From NCBI RefSeq assembly GCF_027244095.1, contig NC_069657.1, positions 152,082,857-152,146,856 of the forward strand: a DNA stretch of 64,000 bases. Direction: 5' to 3'. Every line of letters begins with the position of its first letter. Position 1 is the first letter of the stretch. A program made the translations under genes and the position numbers. Origin of the DNA: Hemicordylus capensis. Taxonomy: Eukaryota; Chordata; Lepidosauria; Squamata; Cordylidae. The notes beneath the pieces are model-generated. The model searched no databases. It saw only the letters and a list, made by a program, of their open reading frames with translations, and had not been told where the DNA came from. Below are positions 43,563-55,559 of this stretch, piece after piece.

Positions 43563-43799
43563 AGGAAATGGGCAAGTTGCTATACAGTATAGATGTAGCA
43601 CCGCCCAGAAGAAACACCACTGAAAACAGTGGGCATATATTACCTACTAATTACTACACTAATTGTTTAACACTCATTTGTTAAACAATCTATTAAAATG
43701 TTTAACAGTCATCTCCTAATGACCTCTAACTGGCAATTTCAACACCCTCTCACCACCAGCTCCAGGATTCTTTGGGAAACAGTTAAAACTTGTATTAAA

Positions 43800-44065
43800 T
43801 TGATACGAATACGACAAATATTTATATATCGCTTTTCAACAAAAGTCCCCAAAGTGGTTTACATAGATATAAATAAATAAATAAGATGGCTCCTTGTCCC
43901 CAAAGGGCTCACAATCTAAAAAAGAAACATAAGGTAGACACGACACACCAGCAACAGCCACTGGTGGGATGCTGTGCTGGGGATGGATAGGGCCAGCTGC
44001 TCTCCTCCTGATCAATAAAGAGAATCACCACTTTTAAAAGGTGCCTCTTTGCTCAGTTAGCAGGG
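43800..44065 (-). repeat. Short L2-tailed repeat, copy 2 (minus)
   Basis: Reverse complement of the unit at 1908. The tail lies at the left (TATATATCGCTTTTCAACAA), the body has GGGCTCACAATCTAAAAAAG and GCAACAGCCACTGG, and the start AAGGTGCCTCTTTGCTCAGT is at the right. Confidence 0.7.
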
Positions 44066-44074
44066 GAAACGAGT

Positions 44075-44908
44075 TTGTAATACCTCGTGGCTAGAGAGGT
44101 CACACTGTAGACTAATGCTGGAGGGTCAAGCCATGCATATGCCTGCCCTTGGATTTCTCTTCTGAGAGAAATCCCTCCTTAGATCATCTCCTAGCTGGTG
44201 GACCCATAATTAGGGCTGCCATGTGGGGGTGGGAGGTCTCCTGAATTTTTAATAGATGTGTGGAAGTAGGAATTTTAGCAGGTACAGCTGACCATGAAGT
44301 GGGAAGAAAAGCTACACCTGCTGAAATTCTTGCTGCTGTGCATCTGTTAAAAGGTATAAGAGATCTGTCCTCTTTTCTGTACAGCCGTCTTACCTGTGAT
44401 GGGGAGGCGGGTAGTGAGGGGCATAGGTTGCTCTTACCAGGCCCCAAGCCTCCTCCCCCAAACCTTCCTCTAAGCCCCAGCATTACCATTCTATACTTAA
44501 TCTGCTGCTACCTTCTATCCTCCCTGGGATAGAACCTTAAAACCCTGGTAGCTTAGGAAAGTGAGCGAGAGGGTATTATATAGGCAGAGACACAGGTAAC
44601 CAGAACCAAAAAGAAATAACTATACCACATAAAAGAAGAACAATATATTGCAGATATAAATTGAAGTACTCCGTTTGCTTATTACAATTGCATGGAAAAT
44701 TAACTTTATTTAAGGCCAATGGCAAAAACAACAGAAAATTAAAATAATTCGGTAGCCTTCTCTGATCAATGCTTAGGCCTGACTACCCTTTTTACCTCAG
44801 AAAAACCCTCCCAGCCAATTTCCTATTCACCCTGGTTTGACTCACAGAGTTTCTGTTGGAATCTTGAATTTTCAGCATCTCCTTGTCCAGCCTTCCCAGC
44901 TTCTAGAT
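44075..44908. other. Unassigned interval
   Basis: The part 44200-44540 has one open frame on each strand (90 and 101 codons) without family features. No recognised repeat. Confidence 0.35.
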
Positions 44909-44910
44909 GA

Positions 44911-45308
44911 GTCCTGTACAACATAAGGCCCGGGGGCTGGATCCAGCCCATGAGGATTCTTTTGCTGGCCCCAGAGATGAGCCCAAAGATTCGTGGTGCC
45001 TGAGGTGAGGTGGGAAAATGCTGCCTTGCCCCATGGTCCTGGTAGGGGTCAGCCCCCTTTCAAAATTAAGCTTTTAAAGTGCATGAGGGGCAGGGAGGTG
45101 GAGAGGTTGCTAGCAGCCTCCTCTTCTCTCCTCGTGGTTAATTAATAATTGCTTTCATTGATATTTTTAATAATTAATAATTGCTCTCATTTATATTTAA
45201 TAATTAATTTCAATGTAATCATTAATGTGCTGAACATTTACCTCGGCCCCCGCATACCTAGTCATGGTTGGTTCTGGCCCAGTGGGCTGTTTGAGTTGTG
45301 CACCCCTG
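44911..45308 (-). mobile_element. hAT-type element (CAGGGGTGCACAACTC family)
   Basis: The right end GAGTTGTGCACCCCTG and the left end GTCCTGTACAACATAAGG are inverted. Its complement near the right end (GGCCAGAACCAACCATGACT) matches the fragment at 13305. The interior has AT-rich TTAATAATTAATAATTGCTC repeats. No transposase. Confidence 0.6.
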
Positions 45309-45835
45309 TGAATCTAGAGGCAGAGCTTCCCATTTCTCCACAGCTTGGCTGATGTTTGAAGGCTTTCACACCTTTTGCCATTGCACCCCTAATCTAATTG
45401 CTGCCAGCAGACACTGGCACCACCTCCTGGACACTGCAACTCCACCTCAGTCTTCCCTCCTTCAGTATCCAGGCCTCTGTCATTTAAAGTGCTCTCAGCT
45501 CTACTGCTGCTCTTAAAGTTCCTTTTTCTTTCTTCAGCTGCTGAGCTACACTGGCTTCTTATGCTGACAAGTCTCTGGAACTGACAACAATCTCCTCTAT
45601 GGGCCTGTTTGCACCCTTTTTATGCACCTCTGGTCAAAACCTCTTTTTCTCAGCTGAGTGGGGAAATGAAAACACAATCTTTTAAAAAAATAAATCTTTA
45701 ACTTATGTTTTCTAACTGGGCCTTTTAGGACACTTTTTGACCAATGACCACTTGAACACTACTGTCCAGTCACATTGTTGGGGGGAGAGGGAGGGGGATT
45801 TCAGTCCTTCGTTTGCATATTTTGTGAGGATTTTT
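45309..45835. other. Unassigned interval
   Basis: No recognised gene or repeat. Confidence 0.4.
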
Positions 45836-47068
45836 ATCCTGCTTTCCAGTAGGCTTATGACGTCACTGCTAACTGAGCAAAGAAGTACCTTTTTAAAGTG
45901 GTGAGTCTCTTTATTGAGCAGGGGGAGAGCAACTGGCCCTATCCATCCCCCGCACACTATCCCTCCAGTGGCTGTTGCTGGTGTCTATCTTATGTTTCTT
46001 TTTTAGATTGTGAGTCTTTTGGGAACAGGGGGCTATTTTATTTATATCTATGTAAATCGCTTTGGGAATTTTTGTTGAAAAGTGGTATATGTGTGTCTGC
46101 CAGTGTGTCCATCTGTGTATGTGTCCTCCCTGACATCAACATTGCAATGCCTGGAGCAATATGAACCAAATCAGATACAACTGTAGGGACACATAAGGAC
46201 ACCTCAATGGCATAGTTTAGGATGATGTCATCCTAAGATGGTGGATGCGTAAACTTTTGAGGCACAAGTGGGCTAACTAACCGATTTTAACCAAATTTGC
46301 TATAGCTGTAGGGACATATAGGGATGCCTCAATGGCATAGCTTGTGATGATGTCATCGACCCTGATTCAAGATGGCAGATGTGTGAACATTTGAGGTGCA
46401 AGGGGGCTAACTTGCGGACTGTCTAACCGATTTGAACCAGATTGGGTACAGTTGTAATAAGTGACAAACAGGGGCAGCTCAACAGTGTACTTTGTGATGA
46501 TGTAATCCATGCTGATTCAAGATGGGGAATGTATAAACATTTGAGGCACAAGTGGCTTAACTTGTGAACCGCCTAACTGATTTGGACCAAATTTGCGAAA
46601 GCTGTAGGGACACATAGAGACATTTCAATGGCATAGATTCTGATGATGTCATCCACTCCATCCAAGATGGCAGATGCATGAACATTTGAGGCATAACCTG
46701 TGAACTGTCTAACTGATTTGAACTGAACTTGGTACAGTTGTAGTGAGTGACACATAAGCACCTCAACGGCATGGTTTGTGATGGTCATTCACCCCAAGAT
46801 GGCAGACACATGAACATTTGAGGTGCAAGTAGACTAGCTTGTGAACCGTCTAACCAAATTTGGTAACTTTATGAGTGTCACATAGCGACACCTCAATGGT
46901 ATAGTTTGTAATTAGGTCATCCACCCCTATCCAAGATGGTAGACGTGTGAACGATTGAGGTGCAAGAGGTTACTTGTGTACCACCTAACTGATCTGAACC
47001 TAATTTAGTCCAGTTGTAGGGATAGTGAAAGTAGGCAGGTTAGTTCTTACTAGAACAACTTGTTTCCT
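45836..47068 (+). repeat. Tandem-unit element, copy 3 (longest)
   Basis: Left end CTTTCCAGTAGGCTTATGA, then an inserted L2-tailed unit (45865-46085). About six tandem units of roughly 133-150 bp follow, each with AACCAAATTTG-type, GACACCTCAATGGCATAG, GATGATGTCATC and CAAGATGG. The right end is TCTTACTAGAACAACTTGTT. Copy 2 at 25862 has three units between the same ends. Confidence 0.75.
45865..46085 (+). repeat. Short L2-tailed repeat, copy 3 (nested)
   Basis: Starts CTGCTAACTGAGCAAAGAAG and ends TGTAAATCGCTTTGGGAATT, then TTGAAAAGTGGTATA. It sits where copy 2 of the tandem-unit element has no such sequence, so it is an insertion. Confidence 0.65.
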
Positions 47069-47246
47069 CTCACCTTTGATTTCCTACCAGAAAGAAGATT
47101 ATCTCATCCCTTGTTTGAGTGACAAGGCTTCACAAATGTATCAAACCCAATGACTTGGCCTACCCTATTAATTAAACGATGTCCTTGGACATTCTGAGGA
47201 AAACTCTCTCAGATGTAAATAAATTTACTCAATGAATCATGGCTAA

Positions 47247-47512
47247 GAACATAAGAACAGTCCTGCTGGATCAAGCCCAAGGCCTATCTAGTCCATATAC
47301 TAGATAGTATCTTGGCCACAGATTTCACACTGTGGCTCACCAGATGCCTCTGAGAAGCCCACAGGCGAGGACATGCCCTCTCTCCTGCTGTTGCACCCTT
47401 ACAACTGGTATTTAGAGGCATCTTGCCTCCAAGGCTGGAGGTGGCCTATAGCCATCGGACTAGTAGCCATGTATATACCTGTCTATGAATTTGTCCAAGT
47501 CCATAAGAACAT
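47247..47512 (-). mobile_element. CR1 LINE 3' fragment (minus)
   Basis: AAGAACATAAGAACAGTCCT, GCTGGATCAAGCCCAAGGCC, then CAGATGCCTCTGAGAAGCCC and GAGGTGGCCTATAGCC. A 20-bp local duplication (CTAGTCCATATACTAGATAG) lies inside. Confidence 0.8.
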
Positions 47513-47773
47513 AAGAACTGAATTCTCCATGAACCCCAAAATAGTGGTTCTGCCATCAGCACATGAAGACTATGTACACAGAAGTGGTCTCTCAGGGATC
47601 AGCTTGTGTCAACTGCTCAAAGGCAAAAGTCATATTCACATCAGGTCTAGAATCAGAATTGATGGCAATCATGTGTCCGAAATGAGGGTTGAAATCAAGG
47701 TAGACTTAAGCCTGGGCCAAAGAGAACTATATAACTTTTGTGGGGGTGGGAAGTGAAGGTGTGTGAGTGGTTG

Positions 47774-47775
<2 letters not shown>

Positions 47776-47822
<47 letters not shown>
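47776..47822 (+). repeat. (GT)n(GA)n microsatellite
   Basis: GT units followed directly by GAGA units. Confidence 0.9.
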
Positions 47823-47825
<3 letters not shown>

Positions 47826-47959
47826 ACATATCCCCCGTGTTCTTTTCTTCCCATACCCTAGCGGCTAGCCAATTTTAAATTGACAAAATGGTCTCCTAAC
47901 CAAGAAAGTTTACTTGCTCTTTCAGAAACAGGTGAAGTAACACTAAACAGCTGTACTGG

Positions 47960-48163
47960 GTTGCCAGCCCTCCAGGATTGAACTGGAGTCTCCAGGAACT
48001 GACATGACTCTGGGTCTCCAGGTTATTACTGAACAGAATACTGGATATTTTAATGGCTTGATATTGTGAAAAAAACCTCTTGGGAAATAATTTTGGGTAT
48101 GGTTGGGTGTGTGTGTGTGATCAGAATTTCCAAGAATTACTTCAGTCAGAATTGCAACCCTAG
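47960..48163 (+). mobile_element. hAT-type MITE, relative of the 4074 element
   Basis: Starts GGGTTGCCAGCCCTCCAGG and ends TCAGAATTGCAACCCTA. It shares GGTTATTACTGAA and TTTTAATGGCTTGATATT-like blocks with the complement of the 4074 element. The TSD is not clear. Confidence 0.55.
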
Positions 48164-50471
48164 GCAGAAGAGAATTTTTGAAGTAGTCCCAGCCAGGCTA
48201 GCTTGGAAGCAGGCGATCTGAGAAATTTCACAGTCCCAAAGCATAGGATCTCTGAAGTTTCATGACTACAAACTTTTTTTTTCCTGATATGCAGAAAAGT
48301 ATAAAACAGGAGACTGCCCATCTGGGGAAAAACATTATTCTTCAAGCCTTTTTCTGGGAAACATTGCATAGAAAATTGGCAGCACTTCACCAACAGGAGA
48401 TGAGGAAAGAGGGATTCTAAGGACTTGCATCACTATGACATACACACCCAGTATAAGACAAAAATACCATGCAGATTAAATTTTTAAGTACTCCCTGTAT
48501 TTCTTATATCAGCAAAAGTAAACAAAAACTCTTCAAAATTTGGCCTGCAATGGATTGTTGAACACTAATTTAGCAGTAGAAGTAAAACGGAAGGCACTTT
48601 TTACCTTTTACAGTGAGCCAATATGCAGAAATTCAACAGGCGCAGCATTTTCTAACATGGAGATGCAATGTTGTGAGGAAGCTCCATCTGTTTAATTTAT
48701 GCCTCCCATGCTATGCTGGTCGAAGAACAAAATAAAGACTATGCTATGCTATGCCTCCCATGCAAGTTGCTAACAGAGAAGTCCTACTAGAGAAAAAGTG
48801 GCAGCACCAGAAAAAAAGAATAAACTGAGGGGACACAGAAAAGATACAAGTGCATTCCTGCAGCTATGCGAATCTAACTTATGTTGGGTTTCTGAAAGAA
48901 AACTAATGATGTATTTCACATCAGTTGCGGAGAAGGGAAGCAATACTGGTACATCTAATTTACATCTTGTACTTGCAGAGGTGCACTTGGGTAATATTGG
49001 ATCCTGGACCTAAAGGCCTTTGGAGGGGGCCCGCTTGCTGGAGCCCTCCCCACTGCAAGTTAAGCATTATCCCCCTACACGCACATAATATGTGTGAAAA
49101 AGAAACTCACAAGAATGTAAAAATATAAAACAGGTATATTTATGCAAATATGCAGAAGCAGAAACATTTCAACATGCAACTTAACATATTCCATCCCACA
49201 CATTTCTTTCCCCACTCCCCATTCTGTCTCTAAAGCACCCAGCAGAGATCATAATCACACTCTGCCACCCAGCGCAGTGCGGGCCAGCAGCAACCACACC
49301 ACCCAGTACAGACTAAAGAGGATTTGGGGGTCCCCAAGGGGTGTGGAGGCCCTGGACTTCAGCCCCAAAGTCCAAGCGTAAGAACACCACGGTATGCTTG
49401 TCTATAATTGATTGATAACAGAGTTTTCTAAATAATCAGTGGGCAGAAATGACATAGCCAGAAACTAATGACAGTGTTTTCCCACTAGGCAACCAAATGT
49501 AAAGTTTAAGTTGTATCTTTGATCAGGTCATCTTAGAACTTTTGTTTCCTGTGGTGCTTTTTAGATTATCCACCAGCTCTGAGAGAAGCTATTGAAACAC
49601 AAATAGCTGAATACACACATGCACACACTCCCCTACTATGACTATGTTGCAGGCATGACTCCTTCAGAGATCCCCTGAGAGATTAGCAATTGTTGATGCA
49701 GATGAAGTACTATTGGCCTGATCTAATGTATCTCGGTCACAGAGTCCATATATGAGATAAGGCGTCTGATAAGGCAAAATTGATTCCACAGGCAGAGGTG
49801 AGAGTCAGCATCTTGGAGATTGCAACGGAAATGCTGACATTTAGGAACTCAGGCATTCATAAACAATGAGTCCTCAACGAGAGAGCGAGAGAGAGAGGAA
49901 AAGACATTTAGGTCTGTGGCAATTCTATATCAGATGGGGGAAATGAAATGTCAGAAATCCATTAATCCAAAGATGTTCTCCGTTCTCAGCAGAATTTTAT
50001 TAGGTTTGAATTTCAGTTGGAAACAGCTTTGAGGCACAAATGAAAGTAATAATTACTGTGTCTCATCTTTATTCTACCCCCACCAACTACACAGCATACA
50101 TGCACATACACACCAGTGAGGCACAAAAGCCAATATTGTGAAACAAGCTATCTACCTGAATGGCACTTGGGAGATCTGGCTGCACTGCATAGTTCAGAGA
50201 TGCACCACTTCTTTCTGGCATGATTCTTGTGCCTTTGACAGCTAAATGCCTAGCAGAAAGGCAGCAGGCGAAGCTCACCCATTACTGACTCTCCATGCTG
50301 GAAAAACTGCACTCACCTGTGGAGTCTTATGCTGCTGTTAAAAGACAGGAGTATAACCAGGGGGGAAATCAGTAATCTTAGCCATGGATTGATAGGGGGC
50401 TTTGGACAAGTCATTGTGCCTCTATGTCTCATTTGTCCAATCAAACTGCTTTGGGCAGAGTACAGCTGATC
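48164..50471. other. Unassigned interval (2.3 kb)
   Basis: No coding frame with family features. The part 48970-49380 (GAGGTGCACTTGGGTAATAT onward) looks like part of a DNA-type repeat but has no partner end. (GA)n occurs near 49882-49900. Confidence 0.35.
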
Positions 50472-52510
50472 AGAACATAAGAACAAGCCTGCTGGACCAG
50501 GCCCAAGGCCCATCTAATCCAGCATCCTGTTTCGCACCGTGGCCCACCAGATGCCGCTGGAAGCCACAAGCAGGAGTTGAGGGCATGCTCTCTCTCCTAC
50601 TGTTAGTCCCCTGCAACTGGTACTCAGAGGAATCCTGCCTTTGAGGCTGGAGGTAGCCTATAGCCCTCCGACTATTAGCCATTGATAGACCTCTCCACCA
50701 TAAAGTTATGCAAGCCCCTCTTAAAGCCATCCAGGTTGTTGGTTGTCACCACATCTTGTGGCAGAGAATTCCACAAGTTGATTATGCATTGTGTGAAAAA
50801 ATACTTCTGTTTGCTGGTCCTAAATTTCCCAGCAATCAATTTCATGGAATGACCCCTGGTTCTAGTGTTATGGGAGAGGGAGAAGAATTTCTCTCTCTAT
50901 CCACTTTCTCCACACCATGCATGATTTTATAGACCTCTATCATGTCTCCCTGCAGTTGTCTTTTTTCTAAACTAAATAGCCCCAGGTGTTGTAGCCTTGC
51001 CTCCTAAGAAAGGGGCTCTAGGCCCCTGATCATCTTGGTTGCCTTCTTCTGTACCTTTTCCAGTTCTACAATGTCTGTTTTTAGATGTGTGACCAGAATT
51101 GCACACAGTACTCCAGGTGTGACCGCACCACAGTTTTGTATACAGGCATTATAATATTAGCAGTTTTCTTATCAGTCCTCTTTCTAAAGATCCCTAGCAT
51201 GGAATTGGCCTTTTTCACAGCTGCCGCACATTGAGTCGACACGTTCAACAAGCTGTCCACCACAACCCCAAGATCCCTTTCCCAGTCAGTCACTAACAGC
51301 TCAGATCCCATCAATGTATACTTGAAGTTGGGGGTTTTCGTCCCAATGTGCATCACTTTACACTTCCCAACACTGAACTGCATTTGCCATTTTGTTGCCC
51401 ACTCCCCTTGTTTGGAGAGATCCTTTTGGAGCTCCTCACAATCCATTTTGGATTTTAATACCCAAAAGAGTCAGGTATCATCTGCAAATTGGGCCACCTG
51501 GCTGCTTACCTCTGATTATAGATCATTTATGAATAAATTAAAAAGCACTGGCCCCAGTACAGATCCCTGAGGGACCCCACTGCTTACTTCCCTCCATTGT
51601 GAAAACTCTCCATTTATACCTACCCTCTGTTTCCTGTCCTTCAACCAGTTAGCAACCCACACATGTACGTGTCCCCTTATCCCATGACTGCTCCATTTTC
51701 TCAGGAGTCTTTGATGAAGAACTTTGTCAAAAGCTTATTGGAGGTCCAGGTATACTATGTCAACTGGATCACCTTGATCCACACACTTGTTGACACTCTC
51801 AAAGAATTCCAAAAGGTTGTTGAGGAAAGATTTACCTTTGCAGAAGCCATGCTGGTTCACTCCCAGCAGGGCCTGTTCTTCTGTGTACTTTACAATTTTA
51901 TCCTTGAGGATTCTTTTCATCAATTTGCCTGGAATGGACGTTAAACCGGCCTGTAATTCCCCAGATCACCCCTGGATCCGTTTTTAAAAATTGGTGTTAT
52001 ATTAGCTACTTTCCACTCCTGCGGTACAGAGCCTGATTGCATGGATAAGTTATATATTTTATCAAGGAGGTCAGCAATTTCCCATTTGAGTTCTTTGAGG
52101 ACTCTTGGATGGATGCCATCCGGCCCTGACGATTTGTTAGTTTTCAGTTTTTCCAGACAGTTTTGAACATCATCTCTTGTCACTGCTATCTGACTCAGTT
52201 CTTTAGCCTCCATCCCTGAAAAGCCTGTTTCAGAAACAAGTATATGCTCAGTATCCTCTGCCGTGAAGACAGACACAAAGAACTCATTTAGCTTCTCTGC
52301 AACCTCCATATCCTCCTTAATAATCTCTTCCACTCCCTCATTATCCAAAGGTCCAACCATCTCTCTGGCAGGTTTCCTGCATCTGATGTATTTAAAGAAG
52401 TTTTTGTTATTCCCCTTGATGCTTTTAGCTAAATGTTGCTCAAACTCTCTTTTTGCCTCCCTTATTGTCACCTTGCATTTCTTTTGCCAGAGTTTGTGTT
52501 TGTGATAATG
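50472..52510 (-). mobile_element. CR1-clade LINE, 2 kb, 5'-truncated, minus strand
   Basis: The longest CR1 here. Minus-strand reading in order: linker region at 51941-52471 (REFEQHLAKSIKGNNKNFFKY, SVFTAEDTEHI, KTNKSSGPDGIHPRVLKELK, SVPQEWKVANITPIFKNGSR), the start of the RT palm, then RT pieces near 51735-51923 (KGKSFLNNLLEFF, DPVDIVYLDLQ), then thumb and C-terminal part at 51081-51446 (DLGVVVDSLLNVSTQCAAAV, RSHLEYCVQFW), then the 3' UTR and tail ending at 50472. Frame breaks and stops occur around the catalytic region. Endonuclease is absent. The linker frame of 176 codons is still open. Confidence 0.92.
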
Positions 52511-52599
52511 ATGACGACGACGATGGATGGGATGAGGAGGAAATCAGCAACTTGTTGCACAGGGCTGCTGTGAAGACAAAAGATACGTGGATATAGATA

Positions 52600-52885
52600 T
52601 ATAGTAAAGGTAAAGTATGCCATCAAGTCAGTGTCAACTCCTGGAGTGTCAACTCCTGTGGTTGTCTTTGGTAGAATACAGGAGAGGTTTACCATTACCA
52701 TCTCCCACGTAGTATGAGATGATGCCTTTCAGCATTTTCCTGTATTGCTGCTGCCTGATATAGGAGATTGTTTCCTATATTGGAAACAAACACCTTAATC
52801 TGTTACTTGTCTGGGAAACATACCAGCAGGGATTCGAACCAGTACCCTCTGGCTTGCTAATCAAGTCATTTCCCCGCTGCACCAG
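52600..52885 (-). repeat. Sauria SINE (minus strand)
   Basis: Tail at the left (TGCCATCAAGTCAGTGTCAA, with a partial duplication of GTGTCAACTCCTG), body TCTTTGGTAGAATACAGGAG, GAGATGATGCCTTTCAGCAT, and the B-box complement GGATTCGAACCAG at the right. Confidence 0.85.
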
Positions 52886-53522
52886 AAACATAATTATTAG
52901 TTTCTCGATCTCTCATCAGATCACTCTCATTTTCAATATTCTGGTCTGATATATATTGATAGAAGTGCTATGAATAAGCATGGAAGTACATTAGGGAAAT
53001 TTAGGATTCTGCCCCTTATATCTTGGCTTCACCAGTCTTTCCCAAAGCAGTCTCCATGGAACTCTACAACTAGATTTCTCAAAGGGTATCTTCCCATCCA
53101 CACCCAGTTAAAATTTAGGAGCAAGAAATGGATCCATCCTAAATTTAAATCCAAAATAAATTATAGATTTTTAATGAAGACTGTAGATAATGCAACTTTT
53201 TAATTATTTATATACATAAAAGCAATTGTAGTTGTATTGTTCTTCTATGGGCTCACTTAAACATAAGAACTGAGGTAGAGAAGAGAACTTGCAACTCCAT
53301 CTGAATCAATTCGGAGAATATATGGGATGGGAGCATTAATGTAAAATATTCCATTATTACTTTTTCAGAAATCTCACAAAGGGGACATCACGCACTTTGC
53401 TCCTTCTGTGCCCCTTCTCCCCCAACATTTTTTTCTTGGTACCACTACTGGGCAGGGCAAATCTGAAACCAAGAGGATCTTATTAGCCATGATAGAAAAT
53501 TGGAATTCCCATGTTGTCAGGG
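52886..53522. other. Unassigned interval
   Basis: No recognised gene or repeat. Confidence 0.4.
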
Positions 53523-53530
53523 GTCTCCTC

Positions 53531-53667
53531 TGGTGTTCTCCTCTAACAGGGATTATCAGATGTTGTTGACTACAACTCCCAGAATCCCCAGCTGCAATGG
53601 CTTTTGCTTGAGGATTATGGGAGTTGTAGTCAACAACATCTGGAGAGCCCTGTTAGAGGGAACACTG
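53531..53667. mobile_element. 137-bp hAT-type fold-back MITE with 8-bp TSD
   Basis: Nearly one long hairpin: arms of about 60 bp with TGTTGTTGACTACAACTCCC and its complement, ends (C)AGTGTTCCCTCTAACAGG. The flanking duplication GTCTCCTC/GTCTCCTT (53523-53530, 53668-53675) has one mismatch. Confidence 0.8.
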
Positions 53668-53675
53668 GTCTCCTT

Positions 53676-53957
53676 CCAGATTCTGATCCAAAGGAGACCC
53701 TATCAGAGAAGGAGGGGGAGCCTGTGCCAGCCAGATCCCTGATCCCAACAGCTCTTCAGAGCCCTCAGGTCCAGAGCAGCCAGAACCACCCGAGAGCAGC
53801 CCGGGAGCACTGGGGAGTCAGTGCCCCCCCCCGGTGAGCCTCTTGCCCCATCCTCAGAACTCCCTCCATTGCCCCCAAGTCCTCAGGAACGGAGGCAGTA
53901 CCATGCCAAGGCTGAGTTGCAGCTCCAAAGGCAGTGCACTGCCCAGCTCTTCAGGGC
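53676..53957. other. Unclassified repeat-like fragment, left part
   Basis: GC-rich, proline/serine/glutamate-coding-like sequence that probably resumes beyond the SINE at 54241-54490. No family assigned; a retroelement origin is possible. Confidence 0.3.
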
Positions 53958-54240
53958 TCCTATAGGAACATAGGAATCTGCCATATACTGAGTCAGACCA
54001 TTGGTCTATCTAGCTCAGTATTGTCTACACAGACTGGCAGTGGCTTCTCCAAGGTTACAGGCAGGAATCTGTCCCAGCCCTATCTTGGAGATGCCAGGGA
54101 GGGAACTTGGAACCTTCTGCTCTTCCCAGAGTGGTTACATCCCCTAAGGGGAATATCTTACAGTGCTCGCAGATCAAGTCTCCCTTTCATACGCAACCGG
54201 GGTAGACCCTGTTAGCTAAAGGGTCAAGTCATGCTTGCTT
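53958..54240 (-). repeat. 5S rRNA-derived SINE with CR1-like tail (minus)
   Basis: On the minus strand the head at about 54222-54181 reads TTAGCTAACAGGGTCTACCC, GGTTGCG, then ATGAAAGGGAGAC. This aligns with the internal promoter part of 5S rRNA (AAGCTAAGCAGGGTC, CCTGGTT, GGATGGGAGAC). A unique body follows, then a tail GGCAGATTCCTATGTTCCTA like the CR1 3' end. It is a SINE3-type element; the name 5S-Sauria may apply. A partial second copy is at 6366. Confidence 0.7.
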
Positions 54241-55324
54241 CCACAAGACCAGTTCAGGCACTTCCTCTAGAGCTGGACTGGTCTCAAGAACCAGGGTTCG
54301 GCCTTTGCTGGTTTTATAATATCTTCACTTGGTACCAGGCTACCAGCCTTTTGCTTGCTTCAACAGCTCTTTTTGTAAGCTTGTGCCTTCAGCTGCCTTG
54401 TGGCTTCTCCTGACCGAGGCATGGACAGTATTCCTCTGAAGAACACTTGCTTAGGGACAAACCAAGTGGGGGAATCTGCTGCCTGCTTATGAGCTGGCCA
54501 CGCCTAGAAATGAGATTTTGGACTAGATGATCCAAGGTTTGATCTAGCAAGGTTCTTGTATTCTTAAGTTAATCATAATGACTACATGTCCTATTGACTT
54601 CAACAGGGCTGAAGTGCAAATGACTATTGATGGGCAGAGGCCACAGAGTTCATGAAGCTGTATTCTGCAGCTGCTTCCTGAAACGTATTTCAATATTTCT
54701 GCAAAACTAACTCAAGAACTAGGCTCAGCAATAAAGCGTTTGGAATAAGCAAAAATTGAATAATGCTTTAAAATGCTTATCTATTAGATGAAATAACATC
54801 AGTGCAAACTGCTGTTATTTTGAATGAAAAATAAGAATTTCCTTGGGCCTTCCCCACACCCCCAGCTTTCTTGGCCCAAATTTTGACTGGTCATGGGTCG
54901 GGGGTCTGAGCAGCCCAGTAAGTGTCTTCACTGCAGTGAGCTAGGTCAAAGCGAAGATTATGCAGTGTCCTGCTAAGGTTTTCCTAATAAATACATGCAT
55001 AGGTGAAAACTGGACAGGATGCAAATATTGGAGGGAAGGTCTTTAATGTACTCAAGTTTCAAGATTCAAGTTTCAAAATTTTTCTCTCTGAAAGCATAGA
55101 AATTAAAAAAATGACATTAGGCAAAATATTGAAATATTTTCTTTCCTGGAAAGACTTTGTTGCACAGCAAGAGAATGGCCCTTTGTATGAACGATCAATT
55201 CCTACATGCCTTTCAAAACAAAAACCCAGTGAAAACTCCTTTTGTGTAAAAGATGTCTGGAACCAATGATTCACACCTCATCCAGCACTAGTGAGTATGT
55301 GCAAGCTTCTAATCAAGGACTCTG

Positions 55325-55325
<1 letters not shown>
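54241..55325. other. Unassigned interval
   Basis: The first 250 bp may be the right part of the repeat split by the 5S-SINE. The 88-codon plus frame at 55003-55269 and its 71-codon minus counterpart show no family features. Confidence 0.35.

Positions 55326-55377
<52 letters not shown>
55326..55377 (+). repeat. (GT)n microsatellite
   Basis: About 25 GT units. Confidence 0.95.
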
Positions 55378-55559
55378 TCCATATCCCTGGGGCAATCGTA
55401 GGACAGAGGGCAGATCCATTGGCCTTGTTAAGGATATCCGTATGCTACTGAAAAACATGGCTGCCTTTCAGTGGCATGCTGTGGTGAAGGTATTACACCT
55501 GGACAATTAATCAGCTTTGTATGCATGGTAGAGTCTTATAGACACCCGCAACTGGCATG

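Noticed and set aside
45836-47068. Helitron
   Set aside because: No TC start, no CTRR end with hairpin, and no AT insertion site could be shown. Left unclassified.
45836-47068. CRISPR array
   Set aside because: Units of 133-150 bp with no short repeat/unique spacer pattern, in a vertebrate genome.
54181-54225. 5S rRNA gene on the minus strand
   Set aside because: Only the internal promoter part resembles 5S. The flanks belong to a SINE with a CR1-like tail and a second copy lies at 6.4 kb.
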